64,000 nucleotides of DNA from Gonatopus flavifemur (taxonomy: Eukaryota > Arthropoda > Insecta > Hymenoptera > Dryinidae). The notes beneath the pieces are model-generated. The model did not search any database, had not been told where the DNA came from, and was given only the letters and a program-made list of their open reading frames with translations. The stretch lies in the NCBI GenBank assembly GCA_018340375.1, contig JAFFJZ010000001.1:38680001-38744000 (forward strand), given 5' to 3'. Position numbers and translations under genes: made by a program. This document shows positions 23,000 through 35,824 of this stretch, piece by piece (the stretch's first letter is position 1; each line of letters begins with the position of its first letter).

Positions 23000-23380
23000 G
23001 TAGTGTATAGGTAGTTTACGTTGGCGCCTCCATGCTTGAAAACACTTTACCGTGCTGGTCGTAGGGTCGGCCGGAGACGCATCAATCAAGATCCGAACTC
23101 TGCAAATGGCTTTAGACGCTTCCAGTCTTTCCGGCTGGGTTCTAAAGTGTCGCCATGTTGATACAGTATTTGCGCTCGTGGAATTGTAGTGCAAGGACTT
23201 CTCTCACACAAACAACGGACTAGGAGCGATATAATAATCCCTTTGGACGCATATCTTGATCGTAATACCCTCAGACTCGTTGTATACGGTCTACGCCATT
23301 CCAATGATATATCATTCCTCACTCCGCCACCAGAATATGATCTTCCACAATTTTCCTCAAAGCGGCAATGAAATCAGTAA
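23000..23380. other. GC-raised island, possible exon(s) of unknown gene
   Basis: A ~350-bp block of higher GC and CG content (GTCGGCCGGAGACGC, GACGCTTCCAGTC, TCCGGCTGGG). Open frames lie on the minus strand (22916-23194 and 23086-23322) and the plus strand (23189-23371). None is recognised. The 22916-23194 frame ends in a strongly hydrophobic run (IFVIPFLFLTLFFLISVF), but that part is read from purine-biased AT-rich DNA outside the island. It might be an exon, a conserved non-coding element or a UTR. Confidence 0.25.
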
Positions 23381-24770
23381 GCAAACTGCATCGATTACAG
23401 AGGTATTCCGAACTTTTTGTTGGTGAGATCTAAAACCACGTGAAATACGGTATCACCGTAAGGAATTCCATTCTCGATATTAAAAATTCGTCAGGACTGG
23501 AATTACGTTTGAAAATATATCAGAACTGAGATAAACAGAGATAAAACCTAGCAGGTGTAGTTCACGTCGAACAATTTCTCTCGATCGTTCAAAATGTCTG
23601 GTCAATGTGATTGTTCGATTTGTCAGTGAACTTACGCTATCGATCTCATCCTGTTGGAACTCGAGGTGTCACCGTTTACTCGATAGATCCTCATTACTCT
23701 CATTAGTCTCCGACACCTGGTCACCTCTCCGGCGTTATTTTCTACATATATTTTTTTCATCACTTCCTATCGAGTTTCATTCTCTCTGCGCATTTCAGCC
23801 AACATCAAAGCTTTCTTCTATCGTTCCGTTCCGTGATTGAAAAGAATAGAACAATTTAACATTCGTTTTCAGCAATCTTCTTTTAATATCATTCTCATGA
23901 CAATCATTCGCATAAATTTTATTAACTTCACGACTAGAGGTCATTTATTCACAGAATTACTGCAACAAAGTACCACTCGGTGAATCCTAATTAAGCTCGC
24001 ATTAATCTCGAGCAGCTGACCCCACTTCAACACGAGCTTTTTCCTCTTATCCTCTTCCTCTTTTGAGCTTCATCTGTCTAGCATTTAGCGGTTAACAGTT
24101 CCACATGAGATGATGGAATTCAACCTCGGGATATACTTTTGTTGATATTTATTTTTTTATTAATTTCTCTTAGTTGATTCAAAAGAATATCATTAGGATA
24201 TATTCCAGCGAATGATATGACAAATCATTGTTCCGAATGAAAACGTTATGGATACCCCATTGAAGCTCACATCAAAAGGACTATATTTCAAAAAGATTAT
24301 GTCGTACTAATATGATGTCCATCTCACACGGAAACGGATCATCAACGTTAAAACGAGTCGAAAATGATTTTGGTATGAGAAATGTACACGAATTCGCGTT
24401 CATTCTTTTCCTTTATTCGTGTGGAAGAAAGTAGATTATCAATACACATTATTTTCTGTCTTCATTAATCATAGAAAATACGTGACACGCGTATGTGCCA
24501 AATAAACGTCGTTACAAAAATCGTATCATCACAATCGAATTGATTACGGAAGGATGTCGATGTACGATTTGGTATTGGAATATAAAGATCAATTTTTGTG
24601 AATTAGGTTCTTATAACTAATTGGTCTATATATATTGATATCTATTTTTACTTACTGATTGGATTCAATTGATAAGAGTCATATTGATTCAGTTCTGCTT
24701 GTGAGAATGTAGATGTATGACTCCAACCCATTCACAGGGTTCATTCTGACAAAATTCATTTTCCAAGAAG
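23381..24770. other. No supported feature
   Basis: AT-rich non-coding DNA with a few pyrimidine-rich segments (24040-24065). No inverted repeats, domains or RNA genes recognised. Confidence 0.3.
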
Positions 24771-24772
24771 TT

Positions 24773-24953
24773 CCCGAGTAGAAATTTTCATTTCGGGTTC
24801 GCTAAACAGGACTGGTGCGGGTGTGTTGCATTTTTCTGTGATACTGTTGCGGATGTGATGTGCCCGCACTGAATCTGCAACAGTACCGCACAAAAATGCA
24901 ACACGTCTGGACCAGTCCCGTTTGGCGAACCGAAATTAACATTTTTACTCGGG
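24773..24953. mobile_element. CCC-type MITE, 2-bp TT duplication
   Basis: Ends CCCGAGTAGAAATTTTCATT and AACATTTTTACTCGGG, flanked by TT on both sides (24771-24772, 24954-24955). The inner arms pair as TTCGGGTTCGC..AACAGGACTGGT / ACCAGTCCCGTTTGGCGAA and GTTGCATTTTTCTG / CAAAAATGCAAC. A close relative with the same interior (GAGACTGGTGCACAGG, GTTACTGTTGCGGA) is at 47923. 181 bp. Confidence 0.85.
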
Positions 24954-24955
24954 TT

Positions 24956-26830
24956 ATGAAAATGTATCTAATATGAGACAAACTCTCGGGAATTATTGTA
25001 ACACTCCTTCTGTGATTCAAATCCTTTCACTGAAATTTGGAGGAGAAAGAGACATGTAGGAGTTCTATAGAATCACTTTCTACATAGACATAATTCTACA
25101 CAGACGTTCTCAACTGTTTTGACCTCAATTTTTTCGAAATGCTCTCAAAAATACAGGAATTGAATTTTAAAAGTCAGTTACTAAATTGATTACTCAAATC
25201 TCAATAATCAGGATTGTAATATGATGAACGTTTCATGAATTCTGAGAGATTTCTCGGGTTGGAAAAGTTCAAGTTACCTTACATTATATTATCAAGATAT
25301 TTCAGGTTTTTTCCACAGCGTGCAGAGAGTGAATGTGAAATTTTGTGACTAACTCTTTTAAAAATAAACGCACAATGCAATCTCTTGCACAATTTTCCAA
25401 CTACCTCATATTAAAATCCTTATATACCATCATCAGCTCCCATTAGTTTGCATTTTTATTCTCATAGCTACGCTATTTCTTGCATGGCTTGTGTTTTTCT
25501 ATTGTCTCGGGAAGAGCTTCAGAACAATGTAATGTAATGTGATGTAATTCTGTTCCAAAGTTAGACAAAGTAATCCGAGGTAGATGAGTATTCCTTGTGA
25601 AACAGAGTTCAATTTGTTACTGAAACTTATCGAAAATTCCAAGATTGGAACTATATAATTTGAGAAAAATGCTATATTTCTAAAATACGGAAGTAATGGT
25701 GACTAATATGAGATGCATACTTAACACGAATACTATGGTTTTGCCCACAAAAATATCTCAATCTCAGATTAGAAGCGCCTTTGAAGAGCCTTATTGCCTA
25801 GATACGCCTAATGGATAATATATCTCCAAGATTAATAATTGACACATAACGAATACACTCTTTACACGCTGTTGGATCCTGCCATGTGAGCAGAATGAGC
25901 ACTCAACAATTACCGTTCCACTACCTGGTCCAGTCTCCTGCCTTGTCTCTCAAAGGAAGGGTATAATTGGAAACGATTGTAACCCTGAGGATGTGTAAGA
26001 CGCCTGGTTATTACTTATGAACAACACAGATAAATGATGGATCACAGAATTGCACAGATATCTAAAAGCAGTTAAAAGCAGTCCTCACAGCATGATTGTT
26101 TGAAGTCCAAATTATAACTTTGATTTTGTTGAACCATACCTCAGCCTTTCAAAAACGTTGTTATTTTCACAAACTGTAATGTTATTCTTAGTATCAGTAT
26201 TTTATTATTTTATTATTATTGCTACTCTGAATGATATACTGTCCAGATAATACTCGTGCAAAACCCCAGGAATAGTTCTCATACCTTGGATGAACCATGT
26301 GATTGTGAAACTATTGTGAACTCACTACACATAGAGAATTAATAACATTCGATTGTACAGATCTTTAGATCTCAACAATACACTTATATTCAATAAATAT
26401 TATAGTTCTAATTTCCACAACTGAAAATATTTTACGCAGGGAACATAGATGTTTTAGAACATCCTATTTTTGTGCACTTCTATTCCGAATATGCACAACA
26501 TTCTTCATTGATGCATTTGGAATGTATTTCTTGTTGTATGCAACAAGATACGACAAGACTTTGCTTTCTGTGCTTACTTTGTTTAATTTTCAAGGATTGA
26601 TCTATGCGAAGTACATGGAGAATCGATATCGCGATTGGATAAATCATCATAGAGCTCTTCTAGAATGAAACGAAGTATGAATCACACGGAAATTCACATT
26701 AAATCACATTTTGTTACACTCAAATCATATACAGATGCCACTTGCGCGTCTGCCCACTCTCATCTTTTTCCACTTATGTTACATCCGACTTGCAGTTCTT
26801 TTACTATAATTTTTCTTTCCTGAATCCATA
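24956..26830. other. Gene-poor stretch
   Basis: No genes. TTTTTTCCACAGCGTG at 25307-25322 resembles a TA-type MITE terminus without a clear partner. A TTTTATTATTTTATTATTATT run is at 26199-26219. Otherwise unremarkable AT-rich DNA. Confidence 0.3.
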
Positions 26831-26832
26831 TT

Positions 26833-26911
26833 CACATGTGGAACAAATGTCCAAAACTGTATACAATTGTACACAATTTGTATACATTTTTGAACATTTT
26901 TTCCACATGGG
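26833..26911. mobile_element. CCC-type miniature element (79 bp), TT duplication
   Basis: The right end TTCCACATGGG is the complement of CCCATGTGGAA. The left end CACATGTGGAAC differs at one base. TT flanks both sides (26831-26832, 26912-26913). Almost the whole element is a hairpin (AAATGTCCAAAACTGTATAC / GTATACATTTTTGAACATTT). Same end style as the element at 47478 (CCCGTGTGGAAA). Confidence 0.6.
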
Positions 26912-27296
26912 TTCCTCATGGTACACCTCTTTGTAATATTTTCATATATATTGATATAAAATCTGATACTCAATCATGAACTCTTCTCAATATTGAAGGA
27001 TTTGAGGCGAAAGGAAGAATTAATGTGTTCTCAAACCTCAAATTCTCAATTACTTTTTGTTGTTTCATGAAAACAACTATCTGATATTACTATTAATTTT
27101 GTTCAATCAGTTTGTGGCATTTCAAAATGAGTACATACGTGAGTGCTTGACAAAATTGATGGAAGAAACAGATCGAAGATGAGAAAATATGAATAAAATG
27201 TGTACATATACATTCATACAAATATATCCATAAACAAACGTATGAATTCCTATGGGTAAAGCACGAGAAAGTCAAGTGGGAAACAGAATATATATA

Positions 27297-27323
27297 AGCG
27301 GAGTGGCGCAGAGAATGCTGCTG
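27297..27323 (+). other. Fragment resembling the 5' half of initiator tRNA-Met
   Basis: The run AGCGGAGTGGCGCAG is close to the conserved eukaryotic initiator tRNA-Met start (AGCAGAGTGGCGCAG, from general knowledge), and TGCTG follows at a similar distance. The rest of the cloverleaf (anticodon arm, TTCGA box) is not found downstream, so this is not a tRNA gene. It may be a truncated tRNA-derived repeat or chance. A TATATAAG word lies immediately upstream. Confidence 0.25.
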
Positions 27324-28624
27324 ACATCCAAGATCTTCTAGTTTCTTCTGGAAATTGCGGGTGTTGTGACAGCACCAGTTTCGATTGCACCAGGTCAGCG
27401 TCAGAGTTCTCAGGACAATCTTCCCTTTCCTATCCATTTGTTGGACAAGTTGAAATTCCTTCTTGCAACTGTTGGATGCGTCGAATGGTTCAGAGTATGA
27501 AATTTCACTTTGAAAGGAATACCTTGGAATATCAGAGTTTTTCTTCGAAAATCAGATTTCCATCACATGTATTCTTCTAATTGATATCAATCGATGACTC
27601 GAATGTGGAAGAATTGTATTCATAAATTCGGAGATACGTTGAAGCGAATTTAATGAAACAAGGAAGACAAGGAAACGGTGAAATGCAAGACTCCTCGAGG
27701 TGAAAGTCTCCTAAATGGGGTATCCCTCGACTCGCATATCGTTTTTGTGTTCGAGATCACCTTTCCCTTGGGATGCCCTTACTCAACTGTTAAACCACGT
27801 CAAGGACCTCCGCGCTACCTGATATATAGTATGATACTTGTTCCGAATCTGTATCCTTTCGCCGTGGAATGTTGAATCATTTAGGAGATCGGGGTCCCTC
27901 AATAAGTTCTCCGTTAGGTTTGAAGAATCTGCTCTTAATGGGAAGATCATTAAATTCGTGAAATTTCGAATGATTGATATTGAGGGGAAAAATATATTGA
28001 TAGAAAAAATTTCATAATCAAATGAATTGAGTTTACCAAGGAGGTTTGAATGCTCCTGCATAGAAATGTTTTTTTCAACATAATCAAGAATGTTATTTGG
28101 ATGGAAAGAAGAGATAGTTTCCTCTTTTAACAATTAATTTGCTCAACCGAATGCGGAAATTCAAATTGATTAAACCACATGGTAGCAGTTAGTAGGAGAA
28201 TTGTTGCATTCTGTAACAAATTTGTTACTGAAACTTCATAATTCAATGAATCAACTGCAGTTGTACGTTATATGCAATACGGACCGTTACATGACATTGT
28301 TAAAATTTGACTTCAAAACTATTCATGGAATGCAGTGAAGTCTCATTTGAAGAAGATCCATTTCTGAAGTTGAAATATGCCTTTAATTTCAAATTTTGCA
28401 TTAGATATTAATATGTTGTGAATTATCTATCATTTCGAAGCTGTATTTATAAGAAAATATATATCGATGTGAATCAAAGTCGAGTACATAAACCTACAAG
28501 AGATGTTTCTCGAATATTTTTCTTCGAAGTGAGCTCCATACACACCATGCATCAAACGCGATCAAATATCGCAAAATTTTGACAGTGGTATGGAAAATAT
28601 AATAACCGAGCCTTTCTCCAGTTT

Positions 28625-28651
28625 GTCTATCTATCTATATATCTATCTATC
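28625..28651. repeat. CTAT tetranucleotide microsatellite
   Basis: Interrupted (CTAT)n run of about 27 bp. Confidence 0.85.
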
Positions 28652-29261
28652 CTGTCTTTAGGAGTAAATATTCACGAATCAAGGATTGAAGCCGAGACGA
28701 CCCTAGTCAATAGAATAATTAATACTTGTTGACATACCGTAACTGTGTGTTTCCTTGAGGTTATATTGATAGTATTGTTGGCAGAAGCGCGCAGACGTAC
28801 GGTGTTTGCTTGTTCGTATTACACAGTATTTTCCGCACCAAGAGTCAACCAATTCAGCGATTCCACGAACCGTTAAATAATGGAATTAATAATCTTTGTG
28901 AAGACGAGAAAGATACTTGAGAATCTTGCTGTACAGCATTCGTAAGTAATCGTCAAGTAAGCATTGTTCGCTTGGATCAAATGTACTCGACCGAAAGCTT
29001 CATGATTTGTAAATTATTCAAGATGAGAACAATCAGAGGAAAGAATCGCACGGAATGAAGATGATTTTAGTTTTTGATGATACTTATATTTCGTAAGATT
29101 CAATGGAATGATTTGTAATGGGGGAGCATAGTTTACTGAATTTCTGATGCAGTCAAAATACTCTCCTCGATTCTGGAAATGTATTCAGGGATCATAAACG
29201 ACAGTTCATTAAATCCTTACTGCAAATTTATAAGGTTATGCGTGAAGTTTGTACTGGCCTG

Positions 29262-29443
29262 TGAAGACTACTACAATCTTATCGCATGGTCGTGTGAAAA
29301 GAATGAAGACTACATCACAGTCAGTGACAGAACTGTTCTACACCGTAGCCTTTTTTCACTTTATCTGGACGCGTGATAGGACTACAGTAATCACAAAAGG
29401 TCGTACGTTGAGAGTCACCAGCTCCCGCATTATGGCATCACTG
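29262..29443. mobile_element. hAT-type MITE fragment, same family as 6640
   Basis: It shares with 6640-6871, in the same order, GACTACTACA.TCTTATCGC, a CAGTCAGTGAC word, AGTAATCACAAAAGGT and the right end CCAGCTCCCGCAT..GGCATCACTG. The left end of the element is not recognisable, so the left part is deleted or rearranged and no duplication can be assigned. Confidence 0.6.
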
Positions 29444-29912
29444 ATTCTGATAGTAGAACTCGACATGAATGAAGAGCACTGTGTAGGGAACAAGAGTTTT
29501 CTTTTGATTCGATACTTCAGCTCTCAGGAGAAGATGTTTCAAGAGTTCATGCATAGAGAGAAAAGAAAAAGCACTCAAATAGGTACATAGTTAGATTTAC
29601 GCAAACTCAGTTCATCACTGAATCAAGTCCAGTACTTAATTGTTCCAACTCTGCGCAGTTAAGTGAACTACGTATTTGAATCGATTCAGTTACTAATTGT
29701 ATTTGAATGTATCCAAATGTTCCACATAGTTCAGTGTATTTTCTTTCCCTTCTCAGTGTGAGACGCAAATTTGGAAGATCGTTTTTTACTTCTCTGCTAC
29801 TGAATTCGTATAAAATCCTCAGAGTTCTATAAGAATTCTGAAAATTCTGTTGAGGAAGGACGTTTTCTCCGGTCTGTTTTTTTATTCACCTGCACTGTGT
29901 TAATGATGAATA
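29444..29912. other. No supported feature
   Basis: AT-rich DNA between two mobile elements, with no gene or repeat ends seen. Confidence 0.3.
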
Positions 29913-30041
29913 GCCGAGAATGAAAGATTAGATTTAATGAGATATAAGTAGATATCAAGAGATTTGTAGAGATTCTTTGCCAAAATTCAAATCTCAAGAA
30001 ATCTACATAGATCTCATTAGATCCAATTTTTTTTTCTCGGG
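29913..30041. mobile_element. CCC-like MITE, 2-bp TA duplication
   Basis: The right end TTTTTTCTCGGG complements CCCGAGAAAAAA; the left end reads GCCGAGAATGAAAG. The inner arms pair well (TTAGATTTAATGAGAT / ATCTCATTAGATCCAA; ATCAAGAGATTTG / CAAATCTCAAGA). TA flanks both sides (29911-29912, 30042-30043). 129 bp. The ends are less like the CCC-N5-GAAA consensus than the others. Confidence 0.6.
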
Positions 30042-30328
30042 TATCAATTATTCACCATAAAAACCTTCTGATCTCATGATTTCGCATATTCTATATCCTG
30101 AATTATGATTTCCATTCTCGGAAAATTTTACGCTTCTACTTCCAATGGATATTCTGGAATTGGAGAATGAATTAGAAATAAATGGAGAATCCTCTCAACT
30201 GTTGTCGATTGCTCCCAATAACGATTCACGACTTGATGAAAGGGGAGAAATACAACTTTTTCCCGCTTTGTTGTCTATTGACCTCGAACGCATTCTACAG
30301 TGCTAGACCACGGCTCCGCTACACACAC

Positions 30329-30389
<61 letters not shown>

Positions 30390-33300
30390 GAAGAATACTC
30401 GGAGTACATTGATGTTTCGAACAGATACTAGTACGCTTTAATTGTTTGTTATAACTCAAGTGTGCACGGGCGTAACTTTTGCGCGCTAGTGGAGGGGATT
30501 ATTAGAAGAGAAAGGGTGTGATTATGGAAACAGAAAAAAGAAAAAGGAGGAGAGGCAGAGGTTGGTTGAAGACAAAACGACAGAAGAACTGAAAGAAGGG
30601 TAGCATTTTAACTTTGCCTGGGTGCTAGAGTGAATAGATGACATTAAAGCGTCAGGCCACGTCTTATATGCATCCCAAGGGTCGAGATGTCGGGGCGACG
30701 CCCGTGGAGGTGGATGAGGCATCGTGAAAAAAGCCAGGACTCCTCTAAATCAGTGTAATCGGCGACCAGCTCTGGGAGTACATTAGAATAATTTATGGGT
30801 GTCAGGTGAACCCAGATTCTCTACTTCCTTTCTCTCTTTTTCTCTTTCTCTCTTCCCCTTTCTCTTTCATTTTTCCTTCCTCTCTTTCTCTCTGTGTCCA
30901 ATCATTGTTCTCAAATGAGAAAAAAGGAAGAGAGAAATACTCGTAGCGCGATATTCTCTATTTGTACGACCTTGCACTTTAAAAGAATAATTTCTTAGTA
31001 AATCCCTTCGATTCATCTATTGAAGAAAATGTAGCATTGTACTGATCGGAAGAAAGCACAAATTGGAATCAATTAATTATACAATAGTTCTTATACGCAT
31101 TCGAATGGTTCCCATAATTCCATATTTCACACGTAATATTTGGGTGTCAAATGATCTTTGAATTCCGCAATCTTGAGAGACTTTTCAAAATGATCAAGTT
31201 ATATTGTTTTCAGGATGTATGTAGATTAATGAATAATTCACGGTTTCGAATCTATGGAATCATTTATGGGATTATTTGATATTCCTTTGTATACCACGTG
31301 GGAAGTTTGTTTATAATGTATATTTTCTCTTTTTTGTTTCAGGTGAGCACTGAAATGTAACCACATGGTTCCGAGTGAGATTGAGGAGTTCAAATGCAAA
31401 TATGATTCTACACAAAAACCGCTCCTTCAGTTTGAATTTTCATGACCTATCGTGGTATAAAAACTGTCATGGAGAATCAGGTAAAATCGTGGGAAGTCAT
31501 TTTTTGTATTTAAGAGACAACTTGCAATCAAAAGTTTCTGTGACATGGAATTTGTAAAGTGGGAACAATAGGATTTTCTTTTATAATTACCAGCCGTTAA
31601 TCTCATTACCAATTACTCACGTACTTGCTAATGTTAGAGGGTATTGAATTGATTGTTCTTTCCCTGGTTGCTATTTTTTATTGAATTCACAACAAATTTA
31701 GTTCAGATTGAATAGAATAAACGGGGTGACTGATATGATCATCCCATTGCATATATTTTCTGCTTATCATTCAACCCCAAGTGATATCATCACTTTGTAA
31801 TCGGTAGCACAAGAAACTCTGTCTCACTGCGTTGGGGAAAGAGGAATATGAATGGTCTTCGAGTGATCACTTCATCGTTTTTCCATGGCAAAGAGTCATA
31901 GAATGGAATGAAATAAAAATAAAACATGAAATAAAAGGGAGAATTAAAAATTATATGAAATTGGGATTTATCTGCTTTTTATGCAAACATAGGTACGTTA
32001 ACTAACAATGAGTCAGGAAATGCATTATTTCCAACAGTTATAGAATTTCAATACCTCAGAAGGGATTGAAACTATGCTTTTTATCCTATCCAAACGTTCC
32101 CTCAGAGAATCAAAACCTTCCTCCCAATAATTTATAGAATCTTCTCTTATCATCACTCCAGAATCATTCACTCTTTTCTTATATCAGGTGTCTAGAATAG
32201 AGAAAGTGATGCAATTAAATTCGAACTGAATATCTTCATACCATCCAATTAAGGGAATTTGTGCCTGAAATCCACCATTACATCGTTTCTGAGGAATTAC
32301 ATCGATTGTATAAAATTTTTATTCCAATCAGAGACTTTTCAAGAACAGGCGCATCATGTTTTCTACTGCTACTAGTAAAAACAATAAATTAATTGGCAAC
32401 ACATAATGTACAGAGCGAATACCTATAGTAACGGAAACTTCTTTTCGATATTGAATTCCAACGTAATATTTCAATTAACTTGCATTAAAGAAAATATTAT
32501 TTTCCCGAGAACGACTTGTTGCACGACTCTAACGAGATCATCTATCTCCTTTGGTTGTATCACAAAATCGTAATTCCATATGTGAATGTTTATGCAATGA
32601 ATTTCTCAATTCACAATCTTGCCACTCGATAAATCTTCGATACCAGAATAGAAATATTTTACATATGTACGAGTATGTATCTGTACAGCAACGGCATAAC
32701 AGTTTTAATTGAATGCCCAATAATATCATGGATGAGCGCATATTTCCAACAATTCATTGAGACATATTCTTGAAGTAACGTGCTATTTCAGACAAGAGCA
32801 TTGCAATCGCATTGAAATATGTATCTTTTTTCTCAAGTATATGCAAGAAATTATATCCACCGTGAAATTGGATGATCACGGCTGCTGCTATTTGATAGCC
32901 TCTCATTGATTACAAAAGTGCTGATATAAGAATGAAGATACAAAGTTTTCTGCGATTATTGACGTTTTCTCGATGTATGAAATCTATATAGAGGGTATTT
33001 TCTCATCCGGACACTTGAGAATTCTGATGGATACTAATAAGTAAAAAATTTCTCAGAATTCATTACTGATTTTCTGAATTTCCATCGATGGTACGCTTGG
33101 AGGAACGATTAGGTGCATGATGTAGGGTTTTTTTCAACCCAATAGCGAGTAATTCTTTTGACCTTCATATAATCGCAATTTGAATCCCAAGTGCTTGGCA
33201 CGAGTCTATTTCTCATGACTCTATGACGTTGTCGCCATTGTTTCTTTTTCACGTTCCACTGTATGTACAAAGGAAGGGTGAAACTCAATTCAACAGTCCT

Positions 33301-33421
33301 CGAAAACCTCTTCTTGTTGAAAGTACAGGCAAAAGTGTGAAAACCATTGTACAGAATCGATGTGCTGGTAATATACATACACTATTTTCCGTGTGAATTC
33401 CGACCTATCCACAAACTCTAG

Positions 33422-33424
<3 letters not shown>
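30042..33424. other. Gene-poor stretch with microsatellites
   Basis: It contains a 55-bp CT repeat (30332-30386, listed separately), a purine-rich run 30528-30560 and a pyrimidine-rich run 30820-30895. 30640-30720 is slightly GC-raised (TCGGGGCGACGCCC) without a recognised ORF. An acceptor-like TTTTTTGTTTCAG ends at 31343, but the DNA after it gives no recognisable protein. No supported gene. Confidence 0.3.
30332..30386. repeat. CT dinucleotide microsatellite, 55 bp
   Basis: Uninterrupted (TC)n of about 27 units. Confidence 0.97.

Positions 33425-33459
<35 letters not shown>
33425..33459. repeat. CT dinucleotide microsatellite, 35 bp
   Basis: Uninterrupted (CT)n of about 17 units. Confidence 0.97.
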
Positions 33460-33460
<1 letters not shown>

Positions 33461-35379
33461 ATAGAGAGTTCAAGTATACGAGTGGAATAACACTATGGAT
33501 TATGTAGGTTGGTTATATATTCGTTCGCTTATATGCCCTACATTCTGCAAGTTCTGATGTTCATCAGGATTCTGAATGAATCAGATTAATAGAGAAATAC
33601 ACTAATCTTAACATCGTATTTCGTGTATTTAGATAGAGATTATATAATACCGTCCAATCGTATAGTTTAAATGAATGCTCAAGAACCTATCCTACGAAGG
33701 TATTTTAATTTCTCGCTGTTTATGATTCATTCGTGAATTCTCGTATTCGAAAGTATGAATTTGGATAAACCTTGTTCTCTATTTTGAGATCAAGTTTCAT
33801 CGCCATGAGAATTTGATAACTCTGGATGAAATTGGGTATACAGGTATATTGAAACATGAACTCTGATTGTTACTGGCAATCGTGGTACGTCGGATTGCAT
33901 GTTCCTCTATCGCATTCGGGTGAAATTACCTCCATACTAAATTGCGCTAATCACAATTTTTTATACGATAAATACAGTCATTAGTAGTGATCATTTGCTT
34001 GGTACATGAATCTCTGTGCGTTGAATCTAAAATGTAAATACGCCAGTAGGGATGAATTTACACTTTGAATTTATTTGCGTATTGGATGTTAATTACTCAA
34101 ATAAATCATTAAATCATTCAAACTCAAATTAAGGTCTCGTAACTAGCATGGTTTAATTCTACTTAGGTGATAGTGATATGAATATAAATATATCCCATAA
34201 CTTGTTTGTTGAAGAACAACAGATTCAAAATGTATCATAAATTTCATAGATAATTCTCTTTTAGTATCAAATATAGTCTAAGTGAAGACTTAGGCGGAAT
34301 AGAAATGACCTGTACTAGAAATTTCATGAATTCAAATATTATAATGGATAACGAAATAAAGGAAAAATAGTGGAAACAGTGAGATGAAATAGAAATATAA
34401 CGTAATACTATCTTCCTCAATAAACTTCATCAACTGAAATGAATCATGAGTATTAAAGTTTATGATACATCCGGTACGTTTTCTGTAATCTTCATCATTT
34501 GTGGAAGCATACCGCGTATCATAAGATCCAATAATAACTCTTTCTTCATTCAGAATCATGAGCGGATTATTCGAGATCGGAAAAACGTGAAACGATTTTC
34601 TGATGCACACTGTAAACCTGCACTCAATTCGTTTTTATCGGCAAGCGGATACGGCGTTGATCATTAATTTTGATAGTCTCATTAAATACCGTAAAAATAC
34701 ATTGCCAAGACTCTTTCGTTCCTTAGAATCTCGAGATGATTGATCGATTACAAATTCTGCTATGCGAGATGAAAAATTCCCATTTTAATTCTTTCGAAAA
34801 CAAAAATTTCTCTCTTTTCGGATTATCCCTACGATTCCTCCATCAGAAATTACTCCAATTCGGGTAATTAACTGTTGGATATATGACCGATTGAACAGTA
34901 TCATCCTTCAATTTTTTATATTAGCACTTTGTGGTTCACGAATTATGTAATTCTTCAACATAGACGAACTTATCTTGAAATTTTGTTACAATATTGAATA
35001 GTAAAGTGAGGGAATATCGTTATTTCCTAGTCCCCGATATACTGATGAATGTATTACATTGTTCTATCCAAGTATCAATTACTTATACTCGTAATGAACG
35101 ACTAATCAAGGAGACAAGTAGAAGAGACATTCATTTTGTTGGAATTTATTGATCTTTCGACATAATACACCAAGGCAGTATCTGTCACATTTCGTTGAGT
35201 AGAAAGCTGGCATTGGGTCTTAGTTCCAAATGTATTCTCAACAGTCAAAGGTAAGTACAAGTAGTATGTATGGACGTATTCACGTACATTCATTCGCTCC
35301 TCATACCACATATGCGCAAGCACAGATATATTCGAGAGCATATACATACAGACGAAGGTAGTGCCTTTTACAAGGCCAA

Positions 35380-35590
35380 AAGGTTCAGAACGATAACGAG
35401 CCGAGCTAGGAGTAGGATGAGGAGCACTGTTCATGGCGATCCAAGCTGTGACCTAGCCATAAATTTCCTCAAAAGCCTGACGCCTGAAAATTCCTGCTGC
35501 CCGTAAGAACGAGCCGCGCTCTGGGGGCTTAGAGGTCCTCTCGTCATTCTCTTTCCCTACCTCCTTCGCTCGTCCGTCGACTTTCCTTTC
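35380..35590. other. GC-raised island, possible exon or conserved element
   Basis: Higher GC than its flanks (GAACGAGCCGCGCTCTGGGGG, TCGCTCGTCCGTCGAC). A donor-like CTGCCCGTAAGAACG occurs at about 35500. Open frames exist on both strands (35102-35434 minus, 35270-35506 plus) without recognised domains. It could be a UTR or non-coding exon. Confidence 0.25.
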
Positions 35591-35774
35591 TTTTTCCTGA
35601 TTTTACTCTTTCTATTCGTACCGTAATCCCACCAGAAGACCATCATCGATCCAAAAAAAAAAGGCTCATTTGCTCTCAGTGACGCCTCTTTGTCACCACT
35701 GACAATCTTGGCGCAATATCCACGGTCTTAACGCCTTTCAACTCTCCTCTGTCGCATGACATATTCTCTTCATC

Positions 35775-35777
<3 letters not shown>

Positions 35778-35820
<43 letters not shown>
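35778..35820. repeat. CT dinucleotide microsatellite, 43 bp
   Basis: Uninterrupted (TC)n of about 21 units. Confidence 0.97.

Positions 35821-35824
<4 letters not shown>

Larger units (their letters stand above)
26914..29260. other. Gene-poor stretch
   Basis: No supported gene. It contains a tRNA-like fragment at 27297-27323 (listed separately) and a CTAT tetranucleotide repeat at 28625-28651. A 116-codon minus-strand ORF (27783-28133) and a 114-codon one (27093-27437) have no recognisable domain. Confidence 0.3.

Noticed and set aside
30182..30412. ORF with a long SLSLSL run
   Set aside because: It is the translation of the CT microsatellite at 30332-30386.
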